Assembly: GCF_007748195.1 (NCBI RefSeq)
Contig: NZ_CP037920.1
Span: forward strand, 3,756,303-3,820,302
From: Gimesia aquarii
Lineage (GTDB): Bacteria > Planctomycetota > Planctomycetia > Planctomycetales > Planctomycetaceae
Length of the DNA: 64,000 nucleotides
Reading direction: 5' to 3'
Shown here piece after piece: positions 37,346 through 46,400 of the stretch. Below the pieces are notes generated by a model. The model worked only from the letters and a program-made list of their open reading frames with translations. It was not told the DNA's origin and did no database searches. Position 1 is the stretch's first letter. Each line of letters begins with the position of its first letter. Position numbers and translations under genes: made by a program.

Positions 37346-38389
37346 TCAACGTTGATAAATCGGTAAATATTTGTAGGGTAGTTGCATAACGATTAAGGCC
37401 ACACTAGTCCCGAAAATTGGACCCACTCCATCTCCATTCCAGCTTCCGTTTGACACTTGCGACTTAACCAGACTGTCCCGCTGACCTGGAAAATAGGCAT
37501 TCCAGTATTCATCACCTGCCTGATAAAACGCTTGAGCGGCGTAAAGGTTCAAATAAAAATAATGGCCGGACTGAAAACCATTTTTTCGATTCTTGAATTG
37601 CCCATAGACATATTCCATACATTCTTCAGCTAAAGGAGATTCATACTCGCCAGCAGAATAGAGGCAGGTGATTGCGGCCGCCGAAATCGGTAATCGCGTA
37701 TCGTTTCCGGAATGATAGGAATAACGAATCCCGCCTTCAGGTGTCTGGCAAAGTTCCAGATACCTGACGGCATTTTGAATCGTTCCTTTGGGCACAGTGA
37801 ATCCAGCATTGTGGGCTGCCCGGAGCCCCTGCATTTGTGTCACAGTAACACTTCCTTCATCACCCCCTCCGGGTGTATAGATCCAGCCTCCTAAATGACT
37901 TTGACCTGAGGAAGTTAACTGGATTCCATCTTTCACAACTTTGGCAATTCGTGCTCGAACTTTAGCATCCGTCTCCATGCCGAACACACTGGAAAGAAAC
38001 AAAAGTGAAAATCCATGCCCATACATGGGACGACCATTTTCTGAACCAGCGGCTATTAATCCACTGTCTTGTGCTTGACTCAAAACATATTCTGTTGCTT
38101 TTCGTACTTGATCTGCGTAAGGACCACGGCTGGTGGTATTCCCATTTGCTAAAAACGCAATGCCCGCTAACGAGGTCATCGAAACTGGGTAGGTACTGCC
38201 ATCTTGAGTGGTTTGGAAACTTCCTCCAGCAGTTTGCTGCTTGGCCAAATAGTCCAGTCCTCGTTTAATCGATTTCACAGCAGCAGGTGTAATATGACGA
38301 GGTAAAAGTTCTTCGGCTTTTAATAAAGCAGGAACGCAAAGAAAAAGCATACATAGGAAATGGATTGCTGCTTGCTGAATCAGTCGCAT
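37346..38389 (-). CDS. Secreted prenyltransferase/squalene-cyclase-fold repeat protein
   Basis: A signal peptide (about 1-26) is followed by repeats of the alpha/alpha-barrel type seen in squalene cyclases and prenyltransferase beta subunits: LDYLAKQQTAGGSF, ATEYVLSQAQ, HLGGWIYTPGGGDEGSVTVTQ, YLELCQTPEGGIRYS, and SLVKSQVSNGSWNG. There is no DxDD cyclase acid motif, so it is not a working triterpene cyclase. Such exported proteins often accompany MoxR clusters in planctomycetes (recollection). GAGG precedes the ATG. It is 54 bases upstream of moxR and probably in the same transcript. Confidence 0.82.
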   Translation of the reverse strand: MRLIQQAAIHFLCMLFLCVPALLKAEELLPRHITPAAVKSIKRGLDYLAKQQTAGGSFQTTQDGSTYPVSMTSLAGIAFLANGNTTSRGPYADQVRKATEYVLSQAQDSGLIAAGSENGRPMYGHGFSLLFLSSVFGMETDAKVRARIAKVVKDGIQLTSSGQSHLGGWIYTPGGGDEGSVTVTQMQGLRAAHNAGFTVPKGTIQNAVRYLELCQTPEGGIRYSYHSGNDTRLPISAAAITCLYSAGEYESPLAEECMEYVYGQFKNRKNGFQSGHYFYLNLYAAQAFYQAGDEYWNAYFPGQRDSLVKSQVSNGSWNGDGVGPIFGTSVALIVMQLPYKYLPIYQR

Positions 38390-38452
38390 TTGACGCCTCG
38401 ATTCCTGTTTTTCACTATTAGCTTAATGGAAGATCCGACTACTGCCAATTTA

Positions 38453-39307
38453 TTATTCAATCGAAAAAGTCACACGCACTGCTACTGAAATTGGTATTTT
38501 TTTTAAAAGCGGGGAGGGTTGCTCGTCGTTTTTCCCGGTGCTTGCAGTCATGGAGCTACGACTATAACCAGGGTAATAAACCACAGATGAACTTTTTGGA
38601 ACACCACCATCTCCATTAATCGAAACGACTTTTCCTAATTTAACTCCTGTCAGTTTGGCAAGTTTTTCGGCTTGTGTTTTGGCATCTTGAACTGCTTTCT
38701 GGTAGGCTTCTTCTTTCAACTTTCCTACATTCGTGACTTTGAAAGTCGCCATCGTATTTCTGGCTTTGGATGGATTATACTGTCCAGGTATAGTCGGCGT
38801 TGTATCGTTTCCGATAATCACCCCTGCATCCTTACCTGAATCGATAATCTTGACAATCGTTTCCAACAGTTCTTGCGAGCTTAATTTATCAATTCCCGTT
38901 AAACGAATTTTTATCATTTCCGAAACGGAAAGTTGTTGAGACTGTGTATTATTCACAGCCATTCCACGCATCATTGCCTGCATCTGACTTGCATTTAAAG
39001 AAGAATAGAGAGACATTCCTTCTTCAACAATTTCGAGCCCTGGAATATTTAAATTTTTGAAAGCAGTCTCTGCTCTACGACGATTGCCATGATATTTTGT
39101 TACCGCATCACCTGCTAATTGACCTTGCCCAATGACCATTCCAGTTAGCTCCACAACGGAAGGTTTCGCCTCAATACTGCCCATACCGACAACGGTAATA
39201 CCGTTTGCTTCGTCTGCAGAGACTGTAAGCACATTTGCTCCCCAGCATACGAACAAAACCAGATTGAGAGTCACAAAGCGTTGAATCAAGTTGGACATGC
39301 CGCTCAT
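38453..39307 (-). CDS. Secreted SIMPL-domain (DUF541) protein
   Basis: The 284-residue protein begins MSGMSNLIQRF, with a signal peptide ending near LTVSADE. The SIMPL/DUF541 domain follows: ITVVGMGSIEAKPSVVELTG at the start, YHGNRRRAETAFKNL, and AVQDAKTQAEKLAKLTGVKLGKV, then the closing IPISVAVRVTFSIE. Bacterial SIMPL proteins form oligomers in the periplasm or outer membrane; the function is unclear. The open frame reaches 39430 inside the upstream gene. TGGA before the ATG at 39307 makes that start likely; ATG at 39319 is an alternative. Confidence 0.82.
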   Translation of the reverse strand: MSGMSNLIQRFVTLNLVLFVCWGANVLTVSADEANGITVVGMGSIEAKPSVVELTGMVIGQGQLAGDAVTKYHGNRRRAETAFKNLNIPGLEIVEEGMSLYSSLNASQMQAMMRGMAVNNTQSQQLSVSEMIKIRLTGIDKLSSQELLETIVKIIDSGKDAGVIIGNDTTPTIPGQYNPSKARNTMATFKVTNVGKLKEEAYQKAVQDAKTQAEKLAKLTGVKLGKVVSINGDGGVPKSSSVVYYPGYSRSSMTASTGKNDEQPSPLLKKIPISVAVRVTFSIE

Positions 39308-39344
39308 ATTAAATTCCATATGTGAGTTTATATCAAATTGGAGA

Positions 39345-41513
39345 TCAAGGAACTGACTTTTTGATGTCAGAATTATCAGGAGACTGTTTCGTCTCGACAG
39401 GGTATGCAGTGACAGACTGGTTAGAAACACAAATCACTAAGTTTTTGCAAAAATCAATGGCACCGCCAAGAGACGTCAAATCACTTCCTCGATAGATACG
39501 ATTGATGTCTCCATTTGCCTTTGAAATTTCAAAAATTCCGCGACTTGTAAATACTAATACTTCTTTTGGAGCAATGAGTGCGCTTAATCCACCCGCCGCA
39601 ATCGGCAGTGAAACAGCCCAGTTTAGCTGATGTGTTTTCCGGTCAATGGCTTCTAACTCTTTTGATAAAAGATAGACATTGTTCTGATCAATCCCCACAA
39701 TCTGAGCAGAGACTTTAACTGGTCGCTTCCAAATTACTTTTTTTGCAATCAAGTCTAATGCAAATACTTCATTTGCTCCTGCTTCTTTGAAATAAACCAG
39801 ATTCTGATCGCGAATCATCTGGCCATCAGTGTGCAATTCTACTTCTTCTTTGATAGCAGCATAATAATAGTTTTGATTCTGTTGACTTGCCTTATATGGA
39901 TAGCGGAAGACCCAGTTTACGGTTTTTCGGGGAATCGCAATTTCGAATAAGGCTCCATTGTTTGTCAGCACTAATAAGTTGTCACCCTGTTTTTGTAAAT
40001 ATGGAACTGGCATAAGAGGCACGCCATGCGATGAATTGCCTGCAACGACAGTACCTAGTGGAATCGACCACTCTTTTTTACCCGTTTTTAATGAAAGACT
40101 GTTTAAGGTAAGTAACTTATTATTTTGGGTATGAGAAATAATATAAATATGGTCTCCATCAACTAGAGGTTTCGAAATAAAACTTTCATTACCAATGTTC
40201 GAAGTCCAAAATTCTTTACCGGTCTTTTTGTGATAGGCCATCAATCGATAACGCGCGCGATAGTGATTCATTTCTTTTTGAGGAATCATCGTAGCTAAAA
40301 CATAATCGCCACTGACGCTGATATGATATTGCTGCAAACTACTCGATTGATGAAAACTATAATTATTGAAATGGGTTCCCAAAGTTTGAAACTTCGAATT
40401 CCGCCAAACCAATTTTCCTGACTGTAAATCGACACCAAAACAAACACCATAAAAATTGAAGTACGCACGTTTTGAGTCCACAGCCATCGGTGGAACAAAT
40501 GTGATATATGATTTTCCTCTGCCATAATAGTTCGACTGGGAATTCGCGATGGCCTGCACAACACTCTTGTCCAGAAAAGACAACTTCCACTTTGGTTTAT
40601 TTTTTGTCTGCTGTAGTTTCAGAGGTTGCTTTAACGAAGCAAAACTTGTGTCAGGCTGCTCAACTGAATTCCGAGATTTCACAGGCATTTCAGTAATCAG
40701 CGACTGCAAGTAACTGACTGGATCTATCGATTGCCCTCCCATCATAATTTTTTTATCAGGGAACTGTTGTGCGATTAATTGTATGTTAGCATCTGCGAGT
40801 TCAAGCTGATGGCTTCGAATCAAAGCTAACGCTAATTTGACATTCAAATCAATTTCAGGCAGATTGCTATCGGGATGGTGATCTAAAATTGACTTCCAAT
40901 AGTGTGCCGCCAGAGCAAATTCTCCGCGTTCAAATGCATCATTTCCCAACAACTCAGCAACATCATCTCCGACCGATGTCAAAAAGTATTGTGAATAGAT
41001 GTTTTTCGCCTTGCTAATGACCTTGGGATCGAAAAATCCGCTTTCCGACGATAATTCCTCAAACTGCTTATTGGCCTTGCCATCAAAAAATAGACGAAAG
41101 GCTTCACGACCTTCTGCTGGTAATGCTGTGATCGCCAACCAGATACGATGTTCTGCATCGACTAAAAAACCATCTGTGGTTGGTAGTAAAGGTGAAGTTG
41201 ACTTCGTTTCGGCCAATTCTTTCAATGTGGACAATGCCTTTTCCCACATCTGATGCCGTATATATCGCTCGTAATCATCGAGTAGATTCAGTTTCTTTTC
41301 ATCCACTGAGATACTAAAACCCGGCATCTTATGGGGAGAAGTGCCAGCATCGCTTACAGTGGTGGCCTCTGCTGCAACTGGTTGTGCAAAAATAATTTGG
41401 GCGCAAAGTGGCTTCTCCATCGATAATGAGGCACAAAGTGCCATGCAGGTAAAAAGATGGAAGCAGACCAATTTTAACTGAAAGAATTTAAAGTGCGCAC
41501 TCATACGTAACAT
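39345..41513 (-). CDS. Secreted TPR and PQQ-propeller protein
   Basis: The 722-residue protein has a signal peptide (about 1-38) and a TPR-like helical part (about 55-280, including FERGEFALAAHYWKSIL). A beta-propeller of PQQ type occupies about 300-705 (VDLQSGKLVWRNSK, AYHKKTGKEFWTSN, NSLSLKTGKKEWSIPLG, ALDLIAKKVIWKRPV). It is probably a periplasmic scaffold. AAGGA lies before the ATG at 41513. It is the first gene of the minus-strand run that continues through the MoxR module; the promoter should lie within the preceding 300 bases. Confidence 0.8.
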   Translation of the reverse strand: MLRMSAHFKFFQLKLVCFHLFTCMALCASLSMEKPLCAQIIFAQPVAAEATTVSDAGTSPHKMPGFSISVDEKKLNLLDDYERYIRHQMWEKALSTLKELAETKSTSPLLPTTDGFLVDAEHRIWLAITALPAEGREAFRLFFDGKANKQFEELSSESGFFDPKVISKAKNIYSQYFLTSVGDDVAELLGNDAFERGEFALAAHYWKSILDHHPDSNLPEIDLNVKLALALIRSHQLELADANIQLIAQQFPDKKIMMGGQSIDPVSYLQSLITEMPVKSRNSVEQPDTSFASLKQPLKLQQTKNKPKWKLSFLDKSVVQAIANSQSNYYGRGKSYITFVPPMAVDSKRAYFNFYGVCFGVDLQSGKLVWRNSKFQTLGTHFNNYSFHQSSSLQQYHISVSGDYVLATMIPQKEMNHYRARYRLMAYHKKTGKEFWTSNIGNESFISKPLVDGDHIYIISHTQNNKLLTLNSLSLKTGKKEWSIPLGTVVAGNSSHGVPLMPVPYLQKQGDNLLVLTNNGALFEIAIPRKTVNWVFRYPYKASQQNQNYYYAAIKEEVELHTDGQMIRDQNLVYFKEAGANEVFALDLIAKKVIWKRPVKVSAQIVGIDQNNVYLLSKELEAIDRKTHQLNWAVSLPIAAGGLSALIAPKEVLVFTSRGIFEISKANGDINRIYRGSDLTSLGGAIDFCKNLVICVSNQSVTAYPVETKQSPDNSDIKKSVP

Positions 41514-41829
41514 TACCCATCCTTAGATCGAGAATGGCCTGTTTATTAGTTTAGAAATCAAGGTAATCGTGGCGCGATTTATAAGAACAATAACCAGGAC
41601 GTTTGTGGGGGAGATGAGTTCCCGGTTTCTGTAAATTTCCTATGTATTTATAACAATGTGTCATCTCGTACAATAAATACTCTTGTTATTTTCCACAAAC
41701 GTATTGTACACCATTTGATAATCAAAATTTCAAGGACTATTTTGATGCTTTTCCAATTTTTAAAAACTTTTGTCAAAATACAAAAAGTGTCTGTTTTGAA
41801 ATAACCTACAATCCCTGTCTAGAAAAGAA
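41514..41829. promoter_or_regulatory. Gap before the PQQ/TPR gene, presumed promoter region of the long run
   Basis: An AT-rich gap between the DUF1501 terminator and the PQQ/TPR gene. It contains an 8-base dyad GTACAATA (41668-41675) / TATTGTAC (41702-41709) with a 26-base spacer. No coding frame is convincing. By position it should carry the promoter for the minus-strand genes below it, but no clear -35/-10 pair is claimed. Confidence 0.35.
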
Positions 41830-41856
41830 GCCCACCAATTACTAGAAAAGGTGGGC
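41822..41856 (-). terminator. Intrinsic terminator of the DUF1501 gene
   Basis: Perfect 7-base GC-rich arms GCCCACC (41830-41836) and GGTGGGC (41850-41856) with a 13-base loop. In the minus-strand transcript the stem is followed by TTCTTTTC. It lies 30 bases beyond the DUF1501 stop codon. Confidence 0.8.
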
Positions 41857-41885
41857 CAGATTCGTTTTGTTATAAAAAAGATCAA

Positions 41886-43355
41886 TCATCCCATCAATTT
41901 GGTAACAGCTTGAGCTTTTACTAATTCGCGAGGCTGATTCAGGTGATTATACACAATTGTTTCAGGATTGATGCCAAACGAGTGGTAGATCGTAGCCAAC
42001 AGTTCGCGTGGGTGGACCGGATCTTTCCGAGGACTGGAGCCTGTTTTATCTGATTCCCCATGCACATAACCTCGTTTCAAACCAGCACCAGCCATAACAG
42101 AGGTGTAACAATAAGGCCAGTGATCTCTTCCATCGTCACTATTTGAGTTACCTGACGTACTCACACCACGTTGCGGGCTTCTTCCAAACTCACCAACGGC
42201 GACCACCAGAGTTTCATCGAGAGTACCTCGATCATATAAATCTGAAATTAAACTGGCGAGCCCCTGGTCAAACATGGGGGCAGACTGATCTTTCAAGCGC
42301 TTGGATAACCCAGTATGCACATCCCAGGAATGATTGTTAGAGTTAGCAACTTTCGGCCATACGACTTCAACAACACGCGTACCTGCTTCAGCAAGACGGC
42401 GCGCCAATAGGAGACTTTGTCCAAAAGTGTTCCGCCCGTACTTATCTCGGACCGCGTCTGGCTCCTGGTCGAGAGCAAATGCATCCCGGGCACGCCCGGA
42501 TATTACCAGATCAAGTGCTCGAGAATAATATTTATCCAACTTATAGTCTTCGACAGCTTTATTGAGCTGTGGCATTCCTTTGTTGATCGATTCTCGTAAA
42601 CTGGCACGCCGTTGCAGGCGGGAAGTATAAACATCCGGACGTAGTTTTAAGTCATCTACACTGATTTTATCCATTTTATTCATATCCATATCATCTCCCG
42701 GTGGATACAAATAATAGGGATCATACGCACGTCCCAAGAATCCAGCGGTGCCTGCTTTACCGACTACATTACTTTCCTGTAAAGGGCGGGGTAGCATTAC
42801 AAACGGCAACATAGAAACTTGTGGAGGCTGCAAGCGAATGATGTTTGAACCGAAGTTTGGAAAATCTTTGGGACTCGGAGGTTCTAATTGCCCTGAAGGG
42901 CTGACCTTATCTGTCGTGTAACCGGTTAACATTTGATAAATGGCAGCAGTATGATTGAAGAGCCCTTTCGGTGTATAGCTCATTGAGCGAATCATGGTGA
43001 ACTTGTCGTTTTGCTGCGCGAGATTCGGAAGCAATTCAGTAAATTGCACTCCTGGAATTTTCGTCGGAATTGGCTTGAATACACTTCGCACGTTATCAGG
43101 AACATTTTCTTTTGGATCCCATAGATCGAGATGGCTTGGCCCACCTTGCAGAAAGATTAAGATAACGCTTTTCGCTTTTGCCCAACCAGGACCACCACCT
43201 TCATTATTGTTGGCAGCTGCTTCCTGAAGTTGTAACATGGAACCGAGTCCCATACCCATCATGCCGGAACCACCAACCCTCAATAAGTCACGTCGGGATA
43301 TCTGGTTTCTGGATTCACATGCTTCCTTGCCGGGTTGACCTGGAATGATTAGCAT
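41886..43355 (-). CDS. DUF1501 domain protein with Tat signal
   Basis: The 489-residue protein has a twin-arginine motif SRRDLLRVG (20-28) and a hydrophobic stretch rich in G and M. The DUF1501 core follows: [73 protein letters not shown] and [15 protein letters not shown]. The fold is of the alkaline phosphatase/sulfatase superfamily; the substrate is unknown. GAGGAG precedes the ATG. It follows the giant cytochrome/DUF1549/DUF1553 gene by 79 bases and is its usual partner. Confidence 0.92.
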   Translation of the reverse strand: MLIIPGQPGKEACESRNQISRRDLLRVGGSGMMGMGLGSMLQLQEAAANNNEGGGPGWAKAKSVILIFLQGGPSHLDLWDPKENVPDNVRSVFKPIPTKIPGVQFTELLPNLAQQNDKFTMIRSMSYTPKGLFNHTAAIYQMLTGYTTDKVSPSGQLEPPSPKDFPNFGSNIIRLQPPQVSMLPFVMLPRPLQESNVVGKAGTAGFLGRAYDPYYLYPPGDDMDMNKMDKISVDDLKLRPDVYTSRLQRRASLRESINKGMPQLNKAVEDYKLDKYYSRALDLVISGRARDAFALDQEPDAVRDKYGRNTFGQSLLLARRLAEAGTRVVEVVWPKVANSNNHSWDVHTGLSKRLKDQSAPMFDQGLASLISDLYDRGTLDETLVVAVGEFGRSPQRGVSTSGNSNSDDGRDHWPYCYTSVMAGAGLKRGYVHGESDKTGSSPRKDPVHPRELLATIYHSFGINPETIVYNHLNQPRELVKAQAVTKLMG

Positions 43356-43434
43356 CTCAGTATCTCCTCACTTCTGTTAGAGGTCGGTTTGAGTATTCTA
43401 TCCGTTAGATTGTACTTTCGTTTGTAAAATCGTC

Positions 43435-46400
43435 TTAGCGATTAAACAGAAATGCGGGGCTATTGATCAATGCCCAGGTTAGGTCCTGAGCCGCAATGAG
43501 TCGCTTCTGCTTAACCTGTTCCCCACTAAGCCGAACATCGTTGCGTAAACGGGTCAATTTTCGATCTACAGGGCGAACATTCTGCATTTTCATTAGATGA
43601 TTTCGTAATTCTACCAGCTTTGGATCAGTCGGACGTGGCTTTTTACTGTCAGCAACTGCTTTCAGCTGCGCTTGCAGCTTACGATCCGACTTACTGTAAT
43701 AATCAAGCAACTTCTTATTCTCGGCTGCATTTCGTTTATCTTGTTTTTTCGCAAGGATTTTCTGAATATCCTTAGGGTGTTTATCTAAAGTAGTAGGACC
43801 ACCACTATTAGTGACAGAAAGTCGAAACCGGCCAATAGAATGTGTGTTACTGCTAAAGTGCTGTTTTAAGACAAAAGTTAAAATTGTTCCCTGATCGTCG
43901 CCTGTCACTTTTGATTGAATATCAAAACTTGCCATATGTGATTTTCCTGTTTGAGGAGCCAGGGCCCAACCATCACTTGAAGGTTTAACTTTTCCGTCAA
44001 TAGCAGTCGAAATATTATAAACATTCTGGCTAAAATCGGCCTGTGCATTCGAAAGAGTTAATTTTGTTTTTTGCTCAGGCTTTGATTTTAGTGCTGAATA
44101 GACTTCGAATTCATTCAATACAATATTTCCATCTGCTGCACGTCCAGGACCTTTATTAGGCAGTGAATCATGCGTCAGTACTTCGAGACGAACTGCAGAG
44201 ATTCCTTTCAAAGGCGAATGTGCGACGATTTGATAATCGCCTTTTCCGTTCTTGCCTGTTGCCAGTATAGAAAGGTCCTTTTGTAGCTCTAAGGTTGCTT
44301 TATTAGTTGCAGACATCGTTTCCGGCTTGAGGGCAACCCACTTCGAACCTTTCAAATTTTGTTTTTCCCAATTTGCAATTTTCGTTTTCAATGCCTTTTG
44401 GTATTCAGACAAAACTTTTTGCAATTTTGCAGTGCGTGCTTTTTGTTCTTCATTTAACCAGGCTTCTCGAGGAGCAATTGCTTTCTGGAACGAAGTCACA
44501 GCATGTTGAGCCTCTTGAACATTTTTGACACGTAGATTTTCCTGTTTGATTACATCAGGAGACAAGCTTTTTTCGTAGGTGACCAGCCGTTTCGTTAATG
44601 CGTCATGCTCACTTTGAATTTGCTGTTGAATTAAATTGACTCCGGCCTGTTTTTCTTCATTTGTTGCTGGACGATTTAAAACTCTGAGGAAAATCGAATC
44701 GATCAGCGAATGATCGTCTTTTTCTTCTTGAACGAGTTTACTAAGGGCATTATTGGGATCACTAATAGCATTCCCAACCGTCGGACCACTAATTAATGCC
44801 ATAACAGGACCCAGTTCGACACTGGATGATCGTTCGCATTCACAAGGACTCTCGCGTTGAGCACGCCCGAATTTTGCAAGGAAATCACTTTTCAATTTAA
44901 AACCAACATCGGGAAGTTCTGCAGCGCGCGTTCCGGCTGGAACTCCCGGGATATTTGAGAGAGAGCCGGTCACACGGCAAAGTGAATCATACAATACCTC
45001 TGCTGGTAAACGCCGTGCTTTTGCGTGTGAATAGTTGATCGAATCATCTTCATTCCATTTATTCGTCTTAATCGAAAGTTGATATGTCCGTGACTGACAT
45101 ACCACACGCATTAAATGACGGATATCAAAATCATGTTTTAGGAAGTCAGCCGTCAGTTGATCTAAGAGCTCTGGGTTAGACGGCGGGTTTCCAGCGCGAA
45201 TATCGTCAATCGGTTCAATCAAACCTGTTCCAGTAAGATAACCCCAGATTCGATTCGCATATGCTTTCGCAAAGTATTGGTTATCGCGTGAAGTGATCCA
45301 ACGTGCTAATTGTTCGCGGCGTGAAAGTTCTATTTTTTCTGTTTTGAATTCTGCAGGGTAGGGGAATTTAGGTAATGTTTTGGCACCGGTACGTTCATGG
45401 ATCATCTCACCATCTTTTTTATCGTAGATGACTTCGAACAAAGGTTTTCCACTTTCGACGGCTGTACGACCAATCATGCGTCCTTTACTCTCAGGAGCAT
45501 TTTTCAAACCATATTGAGCAAAGAAGGCTGATGTTTCATAATATTGATCCTGAGTCCAGCGCTCGAATGGATGATCATGACATTTATTGCAATTGAAACG
45601 AATTGCGAGGAATAAATGAGTTGTGTTTTCCATCGTGTCAACTGGAGTACGATGAATTTTGAAGTAGGATGCAGCTGGATTCGTTTTGTTTGAACCAGAG
45701 GCGGAAAGCACCTGATAAACAAATTGATCATAGGGAACATTGTCTGAGACAGACTTACGGATCCACTCCCGGAATAATTTTGCGCCTTCGACGCCCAAAT
45801 ATTTACGGTTCACCTGTAAAAGATCAGCCCATTTATTGGTCCAATGTTCTACAAACTCTGGGCTCCCAATCAGGCGATCAATCAATGCATTACGTTTGAC
45901 ATTAGACTCGCGTTTGTCGGCCAAAAAAGTTTTGACATCCTCAATCGTTGGTGGCAATCCAGTTAAGTCAATGAAAAGACGTCTTATAAACTCTGCATCA
46001 GTACATAAGTCAGATGGAAGTGTTTTCGTTTTCTTGAGTTTGTTATCTACCAGTTGATCAATGTAATTGTGGATGGGAACCTGCTTCCAGACAAAGTCTG
46101 TGCGGTCACCCATAACTGTCACTGTTGTGGCAGCATACTTTCCTTGATAACGGGCCAAAAGCGGCGCTTCGCCCCGCCGGAGAACTTCTACAATCCCACC
46201 ATGATGCATTTTCGCAATTTCAATATTACTACTATCAATAAATGAATCTGAAGTCACATCACGAACTTCACCATTATCATAAGTTGCCAGTACACGGAAC
46301 TGCTGTAATAAGCCAGCACGTGGAACAACGGGATTTTCAGGAGTAATTTTGATACTTGTTACTCGGGCAGAATCTTTTTTCAAAGGAGTTCCATTCTTGA

